A stretch of 64,000 nucleotides of DNA from UBA10649 sp963700745 (GCA_963700745.1 CAVOYT010000013.1:434001-498000); one strand, 5' to 3'. Counted from the stretch's first letter, positions 21,613-31,975 are shown. Translations and numbers: made by a program. The notes: generated from the letters alone by a model not told the origin.

Positions 21613-21618
21613 TACGGT
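21613..21618 (+). promoter_or_regulatory. -10 hexamer (TACGGT) of the DUF222/HNH gene
   Basis: TACGGT ends 6 nt before ATG 21625. The following GGGG could alternatively serve as a weak ribosome binding site. Confidence 0.4.
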
Positions 21619-21624
21619 GGGGTC

Positions 21625-23174
21625 ATGTTCGACGACATCGATCCGTTCACCGCCTCCGCATCGGAGCTGCTGGCGCGGGTCGTGGACCTCGAGCCCGGAC
21701 CGTTGGCGATGTCAGTGCTGCTCATGGTCGATCGGTCACGACTGTCGGCTCCCGACGCCATCACCTTCCTCCAGGTGCACGAGCGCCTGACGTCGTGGTG
21801 GGCATCGCTCCAGGTGGACGCCGTCGTGGCGGCCGCGAGCCCGGAGCCGCTGGTCGAGGAGTTCACCATCCTCGAGCCGCGCGCGGACCGGGAGGTGGAG
21901 CGCACGATCCGGATCCAGGACGCGGTCCGGGAGGAGTTCAGCTCCGCCCTGCGACTCGCGCCGGTGACGGCCCAGGCCAGGATCGACTCGGCCCGGCTGC
22001 TGGCGGGTGCGTTGGCAGCGACCGGTCGGGCCTTGGCACTGGGGGAGATCTCCACTGGCCACGCAGCGGTCCTCGTGGACACGGCCCGGCGGCTGCCTGG
22101 CTACCTGGCGACGGAAGCCGCCGTCGGCGGGATGCCCGACGGTGACCAGGACGCAGCTCGACGGGAGCGGGAGCTGTTCCGTGCCTCGTGCGCACGTCTC
22201 CAGGAGCGGGTGCTGCCGGTGGCTCGACGCGGGACGCTCTCCAGCACCCGGCAGGCAGCGAACCGTGCCGTCCTCGCGATCGATGCCGAGGGCCAGCGTC
22301 GCCGCCGCGAGCGGGCCCGCTGCACCCGGGACGTCTTCGTGGTCGATGAGCTCGACGGGATCAGCACCCTGATCGCTCGGCTGGCGACCGAGCAGGCCCA
22401 CGCCATCATGACCGCGGTCGATGCCGCGGCTCACCTGGCCAAGACCGAGTCCGGATCTCGTCAGGCGCAGCCGGATGCCACGGCGGACTCTCCGCAGCAC
22501 CGCAGGCCGCCGAAGCAGGACCACCGCGACTGACGATGGGGGAGTACCGGGCGCAGGCCCTGACTGACCTGATCGTCTCCGCCACGACCGGCGACCAGTC
22601 GCCAGCGGGTCTGACCGCCCGCTTGGACGTCGTGATCCCGCTGGACGTGCTGACCGGGGCGTCGAGCGCGCCGGCCGAGATCGCGAACGGCGGCCTCCTG
22701 GGCGCCGAGGCACTGCGCGACCTCCTCGCCGACCCTGCTGTGGCCGTCACCGATGAGGCGCCTGGTCACCGATCCGGTCTCCGGCACCCTGCTGGACGTT
22801 GGTCGCCGCAGCTACACCGTGCCGGACCGGCTGCGCGAGTTCATCGTCGCCCGTGATCGCACCTGCCGGTTCCCCGGCTGCCGCCGGCGGGCCGCGCGCT
22901 GCCAGCTCGACCATGCGACCGCCTGGGACGACGGCGGGGAGACCTCGATCGCGCAATCTGGGCGCCCTCTGCCAGCGCCACCATCAGCTCAAGACCCACG
23001 GGGGATGGGACCTGACCGAGTCCGCCAGCGACGGTTCGTGCACCTGGACCTCGCCCCAGGGTCGCCGATACCGGCACGAGCCGCAGACACCCGTAGTCAC
23101 GCCAGTCCACGGGTGGACAGACACCGGTGGCCGATGCCAGTCCATGGGCGGATCCGGACCCACCGCCCTTCTGA
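21625..23174 (+). CDS. DUF222 domain HNH endonuclease-like protein, several frameshifts
   Basis: A 13E12-repeat-type protein: a long helical DUF222 domain (AQARIDSARLLAGALAATGR, LGEISTGHAAVLVDTARRLP) and a C-terminal HNH nuclease motif, RTCRFPGCRRRAARCQLDHA then ALCQRHHQLKTHGGW. The His of LDHA and the zinc-type Cys pairs are present. The frame changes between about 22450 and 22530 (net shift of one missing or two extra bases), near 22747 and near 22945. The 3' end is uncertain: the last frame stays open to 23281 inside dxs, while one more single-base shift would stop at 23174, which I prefer because the dxs promoter hexamer lies at 23220. Such genes are often multicopy in actinobacteria; their role is unknown. 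Confidence 0.7.
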
Positions 23175-23219
23175 CGCGCGCGACCTGCTCGTCATCGGGT
23201 GTGTTGCCCCTCGATCACC

Positions 23220-23225
23220 TAGAAT
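23220..23225 (+). promoter_or_regulatory. -10 hexamer (TAGAAT) of dxs
   Basis: TAGAAT ends 6 nt before GTG 23232, the closest match to the sigma-70 consensus among the start-proximal hexamers here. Confidence 0.55.
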
Positions 23226-23231
23226 CCAGCC

Positions 23232-25149
23232 GTGACCTTGCTGGACGGAATCCGCGATCCTCGCGATGTCCGGGCTCTTGACCCGGAGCAGCTCCCCGAG
23301 CTGGCGGCCGATATCCGGTCATTCCTCGTCGAGAAGGTCTCCGCCACGGGCGGCCACCTCGGTCCGAACCTCGGGGTCGTGGAACTCACCATCGCGCTGC
23401 ACCGGATCTTCCGTTCCCCGGACGACATGATCATCTGGGACACCGGCCACCAGGCCTACGTCCACAAGATGCTCACCGGCCGCGCGCCGGCGTTCGACCA
23501 GCTCCGGCAGCGGGACGGCCTCTCCGGCTACCCGAGCCGCACGGAGAGCCCGCACGACCTGGTCGAGAACTCGCATGCGTCCACCGCCCTGTCCTACGCC
23601 GACGGCCTGGCCAAGGCCTGGGAGCGGCGCGGCCTGCTGGGCGCCCAGCACGTCGTCGCGGTCATCGGCGACGGAGCCCTCACCGGCGGCATGGCCTGGG
23701 AGGCGCTGAACAACATCGCCGCGTCCGATCGACCGCTGGTGATCGTCGTCAACGACAACGCCCGCTCCTACTCGCCGACCATCGGCGGACTCGCGCACCA
23801 CCTGTCCACCCTGCGCACCACGCACGGGTACGAGCGGTTCATGAACTGGGGCAAGCGCGTCCTGCACCGCACCCCCATGGTCGGCGAGCCGATCTACGGA
23901 GCGCTGCACGGCATGAAGAAGGGCGTCAAGGACGTCGTCGCCCCGCAGGGCCTGTTCGAGGACCTCGGCCTGAAGTACATCGGTCCGATCGACGGGCACG
24001 ACGAGAGCGAGCTGGAGTTCGCCCTCAGCCGGGCCAAGGACTTCGACGGACCCGTGATCGTGCACGCCATCACGCACAAGGGTCACGGGTACGCGCCGGC
24101 CGAGATGGACGAGGCGGATCGCTTCCACGGCGTCGGCATCATCGACCCCGACACCGGCAAGCCCCTGAACGCCGGAGGACCGTCCTGGACGGGCGCCTTC
24201 GCCGACGAGCTCGTGCGGATCGGCGAGGATCGCGCCGACGTGGTGGCGATCACCGCAGCGATGCTGGGACCCACGGGCCTCGACCGGTTCGCCGACCGGT
24301 TCCCCGAGCGCACCTACGACGTCGGCATCGCCGAGCAGCATGCGGCGACCAGCGCCGCGGGCATGGCCTACGGCGGCCTGCATCCCGTGGTTGCGCTGTA
24401 TGCGACCTTCCTCAATCGGGCCTTCGACCAGGTGCTGATGGACTGCGCGCTGCACCGGGCCGGGGTCACCTTCGTGCTCGATCGTGCCGGAATCACCGGC
24501 GACGACGGCGCCAGCCACAACGGCATGTGGGACATGGCCATGCTGCAGGTCGTTCCCGGGCTGCGCATCGCGGCGCCGCGCGACGAGCCGACGCTGCGCA
24601 AGGCACTGCGCGAGGCGGTGGCCGTCGACGACGCCCCCACGGTCGTGCGCTTCCCGAAGGGGGCGCTCGGGCCGGTCATCCCAGCCCTGCGCTCCGAGGA
24701 GGGCTACGACGTCATCGCGGAGGCCGGTGAGCCGGATGTCGTCATCGTGGCGGTCGGCGCGTTCGCCGGTGTCTGCGTCGACGTGGCCGAGCGGCTCAAG
24801 GCCCAGGGCATCGGGGTGATCGTGGTGGACCCGCGCTGGGTCAAGCCGGTGGCGGCGTCACTGGTCGACCTGGCCCGCTCCGCCAAGCTCGTGGTGATCG
24901 TGGAGGACGGCGTCCGGGTCGGGGGCGTGGGGTCCGTCGATCGATCAGGCCGTCCGCGATGCCGGCGTCGATGTCTCGCTGTGCATGATCGGCGTGCCCG
25001 ACCGATTCCTCGACCATGGCAAGCGCTCCGAGGTGCTCGCCGAGTGCGGCCTGACCGCGCAGGACATCTCCCGCAGCATCGTGGAGAACATGGCCCGTCG
25101 CGTCGACGCCGAGATCGATCAGACGCTCAGGAGCCAGTCCACGACCTGA
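23232..25149 (+). CDS. dxs: 1-deoxy-D-xylulose-5-phosphate synthase, one frameshift
   Basis: Condenses pyruvate and glyceraldehyde-3-phosphate with thiamine diphosphate, the first step of the MEP isoprenoid pathway. Landmarks are GGHLGPNLGVVELTIALHRI, the ThDP motif GDGALTGGMAWEALNNI ending in VNDN, YIGPIDGHDESELE, FPERTYDVGIAEQHAATSAA, DRAGITGDDGASHNGMWD and PTVVRFPKGA. Near 24935 the frame changes within GGVGS, as one inserted G would cause, and continues IDQAVRDAGVDVSLCMIGVP. The stop at 25147-25149 lies inside the 3' end of the convergent flavoprotein gene. It starts at GTG 23232. Confidence 0.95.
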
Positions 25150-26541
25150 GGGGCGGTCCAGCCCTCGGGATGCAGCTCGAGCAGCATCCGCGCTCCCGTC
25201 GGTGTCCGCGCCCAGCGTCACGATCGGCAGTTCCTGATACCCGTCACGGCGGGTCTGGCCGATGCCGACGGTCGCGGTGAGTCCGTTGCAGACGCACGCG
25301 CGACCGATCGTGTCGTCGGGATCGCCGGACTTCTTGACGTACATCCGCTCGGGCTCTGCCGGGCAGCGGTAGCCGACCTGCTCGTCGTCACGAAGGTACG
25401 GCTGGCGCAGGAACCCCAGGTCGCAGAGCCGTTCGCGGCCGGCGCTGATCTCCGGGTCCGAGACGGTGCCGCTGAGCTCGGCCACCTTGAACGGGAACCC
25501 GGTCGGCGAGGCCAGCGGGTCGGTGCGGACGTGCAGCGATCCGTCGCGGATGCCGTCGAGGAGGCGGGTGCGGATCTCGTCGGTGAGGCCGGAGTCGGAC
25601 GAGAGCGCGAAGATCGTGCCCACCTGCACGCCCATGGCACCCTGCTCGATCGCCGACCGAAGCGCCTCGGGCGTGCCCGCCGCACCGGCCACCCAGAACG
25701 GGAGGCCCAGCGCGGAGATCTTGGCCAGGTCGGGCTCGTCGCGCGGACCGAAGACCAGCTCGCCGTCCTCGATGACCGGCTTGCGCGCCGGGGCGTTGTG
25801 ACCGCCCGCGGGCGGCGCCTCGACGACGAAGCCGTCGGGCCGGATCTCCTCGTCGCGGGCGAGGAACGCCCCGAGCACGTGGGCGGAGATGATGGCGAGG
25901 AACACCGGGCGGGTGAGCTCGGGGAGAGCGTCACCGAGCAGGGCGTGCGGATCCAGTTTCAGGGTGACCGACCCCGCAGGAGCGCCGTCGACGTCGATCG
26001 GCAGCGCGACCGGCTCGCCGTTGGCCAGCTGGTCCAGGGTGTGGGGGATGTCCCGCGGGACGCCGGCGCCCATCAGGACGACGTCGACGCCCGCGATCAT
26101 CGCGCCCAGCAGGGTGGCGGGGGTCGAGAGCTGGATCTTCTCCAGCAGGTTGATGCCGATCAGGCCGTCATGACCCTCCTTGGCCAGCCACACCTCGACG
26201 AATCCGCCGACCACGACGAGTTCGGTCGTGGTGGTCTGCGGAGCCACCGTGAGCCGGGGGACCTGCGCGTACGGGGCGCCCTCGGCGCGGCCGCCCTCGA
26301 GGAAGTAGCGCGCGAGCACCCGCTGGACCATGTCCTGGTCGGGGAACGCGGCGAGCGCCCGCCGGAGGTGCCCGTCCGGATCGCCGTCCTGCAGGCGTCG
26401 GGCCAGGATCAGGTCGAGGGCCACGCCGGAGACGACGCCGAGCTGCCCCTGACGGGAGACGGCACTGGCGAGCGGCCACGACGAGACGGCGGCACCCATG
26501 CCGCCCTGGATGATCGACGGCAACTGATCCGCTGTGAGCAC
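25119..26541 (-). CDS. Nitronate monooxygenase-like flavoprotein, one frameshift
   Basis: An FMN-dependent oxidoreductase of the 2-nitropropane dioxygenase/nitronate monooxygenase superfamily, about 474 residues and longer than the classical enzyme. Visible are PSIIQGGMGAAVSSWPLASA at the N-terminus, LGLPFWVAGAAGTPEALRSA, AIEQGAMGVQVGTIFALSSD (phosphate binding) and a C-terminal extension with CVCNGLTATVGIG. Near 25200 the frame changes by one base and ends MLLELHPEGWTAPQVVDWLL. GTG 26541 has GGAGG 6 nt upstream. It lies downstream of fadA-fadB on the same strand but has its own operator-like repeats. The substrate is unknown, possibly an unsaturated acyl or nitro compound. Confidence 0.8.
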
Positions 26542-26563
26542 GAGCAACCTCCGGGACGACGAA

Positions 26564-26593
26564 CCTACGCCAACGTAGGTTACGTTAGCGTAG
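26564..26593. promoter_or_regulatory. Two tandem palindromic operator-like sites before the flavoprotein gene
   Basis: CCTACGCCAACGTAGG at 26564-26579 is an inverted repeat with 6-bp arms around CCAA. TTACGTTAGCGTAG at 26580-26593 is a related site in the same register. Together they also form an imperfect 30-bp palindrome. They lie 23-52 nt upstream of GTG 26541, suited to a TetR-like repressor, though that assignment is inference. Confidence 0.6.
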
Positions 26594-26628
26594 CCTCGCG
26601 GCCCGGATCCCGGCCGAAAGTCCCGACT

Positions 26629-28720
26629 TCAGGCGGGAACGGACGCGACCCCGCGCGCCAGGAACCGTCTGCCGGTCGCCCGCTCGGCGGCGCCGCTGCG
26701 GTCCAGGTACGGCGTGATGCCGCCCAGCCAGAACGGCCAGCCGGCGCCCATGATCATGCACAGGTCGATGTCCTGCGCCTCGGCGACGACCCCCTCGTCC
26801 AGCATGCGCCGTGCCTCGTCGGCAAGGGCGTCGGCGGCTCGGGTCAGGACCTCGTCCTCGGTGAGGACGGTGTCGCCCTGCACCAGCATCGCCGCGATCT
26901 CCGGGTCGACGACGAAGGATCCGTCCTCGGCCTTGATCCAGATGCCGGACTTGCCGGCCTCGACCAGCCGTCGCATGTTGTCCGACACGTGGAAGCGGTC
27001 CGGATAGGCGGCATGCATCGTCTCCGACACGTGGAAGGCCACGGCCGGCCCGACCAGCTTCATGAGGTGGAACGGGGTCATCGGCAGGCCGAGCGCGTTG
27101 GACGCCCGGTCAGCGACCTCGATCGGCGTGCCCTCGTCGACCGCCTTGATGATCTCGCCCATGTAGCGGGTCAGGAGCCGGTTCACGACGAACGCCGGGG
27201 CGTCCTTGACCAGGACGCAGGTCTTCTTCAGGGCCTTGCCCACTGCGAACGCGGTCGCCACGGTCGCGTCGTCGGTCTGCTCGGCGCGGGCGATCTCCAG
27301 CAGCGGCATGAGCGCCACCGGGTTGAAGAAGTGGAAGCCGACGACGCGCTCGGGATGCGCGAGGTCCGCGGCCATGGCCGTCACGGACAGCGACGAGGTG
27401 TTGGTCGCGAGGATGCAGGTGTCGGAGACGATGGCCTCGACCTCGGCGAACACCTGCTTCTTCACGTCGAGGTTCTCGAAGACCGCCTCGATCACGAAGT
27501 CGGCGTCGGCGAAGGCCGCCTTGTCGGTCGAGCCGGTCACCAGGCCGCTGAGTCGGTTGGCCTTGTCCTGGGAGAGGCGGCCCTTCGCCACCTGTCCGGC
27601 GAGGTCGTCGCGGATGAAGTCGAGTCCCTTCTGGACCCGCTCGTCGTCGAGGTCGGTCATGACCACCGGCACCTGCAGCCGCTTCGCGAACAGCATCGCC
27701 AGCTGGCTGGCCATGAGGCCGGCGCCGACGACGCCGACCTTCGTCACCGGGCGGGCCAGGGACTTGTCGGGGACGCCGACCGGCCGCTTGGCTCGCTTCT
27801 GCACGAGGTCGAAGGAGTACAGCGAGGCGCGCAGGTCGTCGCCCATGACGAGATCCGCCAGCGCCTCGTCCTCGGCATCGAAGCCCTCGCTGCGCGTAGC
27901 AGGTCTTGGCGGCCTGCACCAGGTCGAGGGCGCGGTACGGCGCCGGCGTGGCGCCGTGGATGCGATCGTCCAGCATGGCGCGGGCGAACTCGATGACCCC
28001 GTCCCAGGACTCGCGGTCGGGGGCAGAGCGCTCGACCGGTGCCGTGCCGTTGACGACGCCAGCCGCCCAGCGCACCGACTGCTCGATGAAGTCGGCGGGC
28101 TCGAAGAGCACGTCCACGACACCCAGGCGCAGGGCGTCCTTCGGCTTCATCTGCTTGTTCATCTGCATGGGGTTGGCGATGATCACCTCGAGCGCGTTGG
28201 CCGGCCCGATCAGGTTCGGCAGGAGCCATGCGCCTCCCCAGCCGGGGATCAGCCCAAGGAAGACCTCCGGCAGCGACATGGCCGCGGCACCGGTGGACAT
28301 CGAGCGGTAGTCGCAGTGGAGGGCGAGCTCAGTGCCGCCGCCCATGGCCGCGCCGTTGACGAAGGCGAACGTGGGGACGTCCATCTCGCCGAGTCGCCGG
28401 AAGACGTTGTGACCGCCCTGGGCGAACTGCCGGATGATCTCCCTGTCGTTGACCAGGCCGATCGCCGAGAGGTCGGCCCCGACGGCGAAGATGAACGGCT
28501 TGCCGGTGACCGCGATGGCGGCGACGTCGGGCATCGCCGCAACCTGGTCGAGGGCGGCGTCGAGGGACGCGAGCCCGCCCGGGCCGAACGTCGACGGCCT
28601 GGTGTGGTCACGGTCGTTGTCGATGGTGATCAGCGCCATCGTGCCCGCGCCATCGGGCATCTCGAGCAGTCGTACGCGCGAATGGGTGACGACCTCGTCC
28701 CGGTTCGGTGCCTCGCTCAT
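26629..28720 (-). CDS. fadB: Fatty acid oxidation multifunctional enzyme FadB/FadJ type, one frameshift
   Basis: Enoyl-CoA hydratase plus 3-hydroxyacyl-CoA dehydrogenase of beta-oxidation, about 696 residues. The N-terminal crotonase domain shows AVGADLSAIG and GAAMGGGTELALHCDYRSMS; the PGWGG segment follows. The dehydrogenase half has the NAD-binding VTKVGVVGAGLMASQLAMLF, the ATNTSSLSV segment, HPERVVGFHFFNP with the catalytic His, and DAPAFVVNRLL. A one-base frame change near 27896 lies between the domains, at KTCYA. ATG 28720 overlaps the fadA stop as ATGA, so fadA and fadB are coupled subunits of the trifunctional complex. Confidence 0.92.
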
Positions 28721-29916
28721 GCCTTGCTCCCTGCGTAGTTGACGTTCTCCCAGATCACGGTGCCGCCCATGCCCAGGCCGATGCACATCGTGGTGATCCC
28801 GTATCGGGCCTGCGGGTTGCGCTCGAAGTCCTTGGCGAGGTTCGCCATCAGCCGGATGCCGCTCGACGCCAGCGGATGACCGACCGCGATGGCCCCGCCC
28901 ATGGGGTTCACGCGGGGGTCGTCATCGTCGATCCCGAAGTGGTCGAGGAAGGCGAGCACCTGCACGGCGAAGGCCTCGTTGACCTCGAACAGGTCGATGT
29001 CGGAGATGGTCATGCCGGCGCGGCTGAGCGCCTTCTCGGTGCTCGGGACCGGGCCGATGCCCATCACCTCGGGCTCGACGCCGGCGAAGGCGAAGCCGAC
29101 CATGCGCATCTTCTTCTGCAGACCGAGTTCGTCGGCGACGGCCTCCGAGGCCAGCAGCGCGGCCGTCGCGCCGTCATTGAGGCCGGAGCTGTTGCCCGCG
29201 GTGACCCGGCCGTGCGGCCGGAACGGGGTCTTCAGGCCGGCCAGGCCCTCCATGGTGGTGCTGGGTCGCGGGCCCTCGTCCGCGGTCAGCAGGCCCCACC
29301 CCTGTTCCGCCGATCGCATGGCGACCGGAACCAGGTCGGGCTGGATCCAGCCCTCGGCGTAGGCGTGGGCGGTCTTCTGCTGCGAGCCCAGGGCGAAGGC
29401 GTCCGCCCGCTCCTTGGTCAGCTGCGGGAAGCGATCGTGGAGGTTCTCGGCGGTGGCCCCCATGCTCAGCGCCTCCATGTCCACGATCCGCTCGGCGAGG
29501 AAGCGGGCGTTCGGGTCCACGGCCTCACCCATCGGGTGGCGGGACATGTTCTCCACCCCGCCGGCCAGGGCGACGTCGTAGGCACCGGCCATGATCGCCG
29601 AGCTCAGGGTGGTGACCGCGGTCATGGCCCCGGCACACATGCGGTCGACCGAGTAGCCCGGAACGCTCTTGGGAATCCCCGCCAGCAGGGACGCGGTGCG
29701 CCCGATGGTCAAGCCCTGGTCGCCGATCTGCGTGGTCGCGGCCACCGCGACGTCGTCGATCCGCTCCGGGGGGAGGTCGGGATTGCGGCGCAGCAGCTCG
29801 CGGAACACCTTCACGACCAGGTCATCGGCCCGGGTCTCGGCGAGGGCGCTGCCGGCCTTCCCGAAGGGGGTCCGAACCCCGTCTACGAATACGACATCGG
29901 CTGTGGCACGACCCAC
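28717..29916 (-). CDS. fadA: Acetyl-CoA C-acyltransferase (3-ketoacyl-CoA thiolase)
   Basis: Thiolytic cleavage of 3-ketoacyl-CoA, the last beta-oxidation step; 399 residues. The nucleophilic Cys94 lies in SVDRMCAGAMTAVTT, and the substrate region is in EVNEAFAVQVLAFL. The catalytic His is in GGAIAVGHPLASSGIR and the second Cys in TTMCIGLGMGG. GTG 29916 follows GGGGAG. The gene leads a fadA-fadB operon, and two palindromic sites lie 55-92 nt upstream of the start, suggesting acyl-CoA-responsive control (inference). Confidence 0.94.
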   Translation of the reverse strand: MGRATADVVFVDGVRTPFGKAGSALAETRADDLVVKVFRELLRRNPDLPPERIDDVAVAATTQIGDQGLTIGRTASLLAGIPKSVPGYSVDRMCAGAMTAVTTLSSAIMAGAYDVALAGGVENMSRHPMGEAVDPNARFLAERIVDMEALSMGATAENLHDRFPQLTKERADAFALGSQQKTAHAYAEGWIQPDLVPVAMRSAEQGWGLLTADEGPRPSTTMEGLAGLKTPFRPHGRVTAGNSSGLNDGATAALLASEAVADELGLQKKMRMVGFAFAGVEPEVMGIGPVPSTEKALSRAGMTISDIDLFEVNEAFAVQVLAFLDHFGIDDDDPRVNPMGGAIAVGHPLASSGIRLMANLAKDFERNPQARYGITTMCIGLGMGGTVIWENVNYAGSKA

Positions 29917-29970
29917 GAGGACTCCCCGGCTCGACTGTGCACGCGCCCGACCGGGTGCGTTGCGGTCATA

Positions 29971-30007
29971 TTACCCGTGAGTAACTAACGTGGCTACTCA
30001 CCGGTAA
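29971..30007. promoter_or_regulatory. Paired palindromic operator-like sites upstream of fadA
   Basis: TTACCCGTGAGTAA (29971-29984) and CTACTCACCGGTAA (29994-30007) are each near-palindromic, are inverted copies of one another, and start 23 bp apart, about two helical turns. The second overlaps the last codons and stop of the RNase D gene. Confidence 0.6.
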
Positions 30008-31283
30008 CCGAGGGCGCCTCCGAGTCCTGGATCGAGTCCTGATCCGTCGCCGGCGCTGCGGGCGTGGCCGCCAGCGCCGTCACGAGGGCCTCGACCGTGA
30101 GGTCCGCCTGCCACTGACGGGCGCCCTGTGCAAGGAGGAAGTCCGCCACGGTGGCGGCGTCCTGCTGCTCCGGCGGGGTCCAGCACAGGCGTCGGACCGT
30201 GTCGGGGGAGAGCAGGTTCTCCACCGGCATCCCATGGGCCTCGGCGAGGTCCGCCAACGCGGTCCGGGCCGCCGACAGCCGGGCGAACGCCACGGGGTCA
30301 CGGTCCGCCCACGAACGTGGCGGGGGCGGACCGGTTGGCGGTGGCGAGGCGGTCGGCAGCTCGGCCACGGGAAGATCCTGGGCCTCGGCGATGGCCCCCC
30401 ACCACTGGCGCAGGTAGCGCTGGGCGCCTCGACCGTGGAAGTCCTTGAGCTCGGCGAGGTCGGTCATGGAGGTCACCTTCGACTGGGCGGCGACCACGAT
30501 GGAGGCGTCCGGCAGGATGCGGCCGACTGCGATGTCCCGGTCGCGGGCGATCGCGTCCCGTGTCGTCCACAGGGCCCGCACCACCGCCAGCGCCCTGGGC
30601 TTGCGTACGCGGTGGATCCCCGACGTGCGACGCCATTCGTCCTCGCCCCGCTCGCGCGGCGCGAAGGACAGCAGGGCCTCGAACTCCTGCCGTGCGATCT
30701 CGTCCTTGCCCGCCTCATGCAGTGCCGCCGCCATGGCGTCGCGGAGCTCGATCAGCAGCTCGACGTCGAGTACGGCGTACCTCAGCTGGGCCTTCGACAG
30801 GGGTCGGATGGACCAGTCGGTGGCCCCATGGCCCTTCTCCAGCACCTCGCCGAGCTCGCTCTGGACCAGAGCCGCCAGGCTGACCCGCTCGCGACCCAGC
30901 AGCCGGCCGGCGAGTTCGGTATCGAAGAGTCGGCTGGGGCGAAGCCCGAGCTCCGCCAGGCAGGCCAAGTCCTGCGTCGCGGCGTGCAGGATCCACTCCA
31001 CGTCCGCGGTCGCGTCCTGGATGACGGTGAGGTCCGGCAGCGGGACCGGGTCGATCAGGGCGCTCCCCGCCCCCTGCCGCTTCAGCTGCACGAGGTAGGC
31101 GCGCTGGCCGTAGCGGTAGCCACTGGCCCGCTCGGCGTCGAGCGCGAGAGGCCCGGTTCCGGCCGCCAGCCGTCGGGCGTACTCCGCGAGTTCGCTCGGG
31201 TCGGTGATGACGTCCGGAACCCCGTCACGGGGCTCGTAGGGCGCCTGCTCCTCGGTCTCGACTGGTTCGCTCAGGTCGCTCAG
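29994..31283 (-). CDS. rnd: Ribonuclease D family protein (HRDC domain)
   Basis: A DEDD-type 3'-5' exoribonuclease for tRNA maturation, about 429 residues. The exonuclease motifs are LALDAERASGYRYGQRAYLV (DxE), QDLACLAELGLRPSRLFDTE (the Asp), and SKAQLRYAVLDVELLIELRD (Y..D). An HRDC domain follows (KPRALAVVRALWTTRDAIAR) and then a second HRDC-like C-terminal region. No ATG, GTG or TTG is found near the expected start in this frame. The CTG at 31283 overlaps the DUF3000 stop as CTGA, or an unnoticed base error hides the start. It continues the DUF3000 operon. Confidence 0.88.
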   Translation of the reverse strand: MSDLSEPVETEEQAPYEPRDGVPDVITDPSELAEYARRLAAGTGPLALDAERASGYRYGQRAYLVQLKRQGAGSALIDPVPLPDLTVIQDATADVEWILHAATQDLACLAELGLRPSRLFDTELAGRLLGRERVSLAALVQSELGEVLEKGHGATDWSIRPLSKAQLRYAVLDVELLIELRDAMAAALHEAGKDEIARQEFEALLSFAPRERGEDEWRRTSGIHRVRKPRALAVVRALWTTRDAIARDRDIAVGRILPDASIVVAAQSKVTSMTDLAELKDFHGRGAQRYLRQWWGAIAEAQDLPVAELPTASPPPTGPPPPRSWADRDPVAFARLSAARTALADLAEAHGMPVENLLSPDTVRRLCWTPPEQQDAATVADFLLAQGARQWQADLTVEALVTALAATPAAPATDQDSIQDSEAPSVTGE

Positions 31284-31883
31284 CTCCGCGGTCGCCGTCG
31301 GCGGGCCCCGACCTGCGAGACGCCGTGCGGGATCGGTGGGAGCCCGGCCGCCTGGGCCATCAGGTCCACCCACGCCGACGCGTGATCGGCCATGTCGTCG
31401 AGCACCTTGCCAGTCTCGGGATCCTCCATCGGCGTCCAGGACGCCGCGAATCTCGACGAATCCGTCGGAGGGTCGATCGACCATCGTCCCGAAGGACCGG
31501 CCCGACGTGCGGGTGACGGTTCCACCGAGCTGGATGACGCGGCAGCCGCGGCCGGCCAGCGCCTCCGCCACCCAGCTCCAGCCGACGTCGTGCAGGAGCG
31601 GGTCGTCGAGCAGGTCCTGCTCGAGGGCGGCCCGGACGAAGATGACCGCCCGGAACGAGCCCTCCCACTCCTCGACGCCGTCGGGATCGTGCAGCAGGAC
31701 GAACCGGCCGGAGGCCAGATCGGACTCCGGGTCGGTCATCTCAGCGGTCAGCGCCACCGCCGCGGGGGCCAATCGCTGCGGGGCGGGAGCCTCGTCCAGC
31801 TCGAACTCCGGGCGCACATCAGCGTCCTTCAGCTGCTCGAGGGCGAGCGCGAAGGCGTCGGCGTCGGTGGTGATCGACCTCAC
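31280..31883 (-). CDS. DUF3000 family protein, one frameshift
   Basis: An approximately 200-residue actinobacterial protein of unknown function. The first part shows the family's RLAPAAVALTAEM, DLASGRFVLLHDPDGVEEW and DDPLLHDVGWSWVAEAL. Near 31440 the frame changes as one extra G would cause; removing it gives EIRASWTPMED, the normal family sequence, then WVDLMAQAAGLPPIPHGV to the TGA at 31280. DUF3000 directly upstream of an RNase D gene is a recurrent actinobacterial arrangement. GTG 31883 has TAGCCT 6 nt upstream. Confidence 0.85.
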
Positions 31884-31889
31884 TCGGTC

Positions 31890-31895
31890 AGGCTA
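31890..31895 (-). promoter_or_regulatory. -10 hexamer (TAGCCT) of the DUF3000-rnd operon
   Basis: On the minus strand TAGCCT ends 6 nt before GTG 31883. Confidence 0.5.
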
Positions 31896-31963
31896 TGCGG
31901 GGCGACCGCCGGTCCGGGCCGCGCCGCGCCGAAGAGCCAGCGTGAGGGGCCGTCACCGCCGCC

Positions 31964-31969
31964 TAGGGT
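31964..31969 (+). promoter_or_regulatory. -10 hexamer (TAGGGT) of the EamA gene
   Basis: TAGGGT ends 6 nt before GTG 31976. Another in-frame GTG at 31970 touches the hexamer and is therefore an unlikely start. Confidence 0.5.
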
Positions 31970-31975
31970 GTGCCC

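Noticed and set aside
21625..23174. Intron-, intein- or transposon-borne homing nuclease
   Set aside because: The gene carries a DUF222 domain typical of chromosomal 13E12-type genes and is not flanked by repeats or inserted in another gene.
24841..25118. C-terminal extension of the flavoprotein antisense to dxs
   Set aside because: The frame stays open past 25119 only after the one-base shift near 25200; the corrected frame ends at 25119 with a family-like tail.
29994..31883. A single 629-residue DUF3000-RNase D fusion protein
   Set aside because: The continuous frame arises only because one extra base near 31440 puts the DUF3000 N-terminus into the RNase D frame. The linking segment is meaningless, and the true DUF3000 C-terminus is present in another frame with its own stop at 31280.
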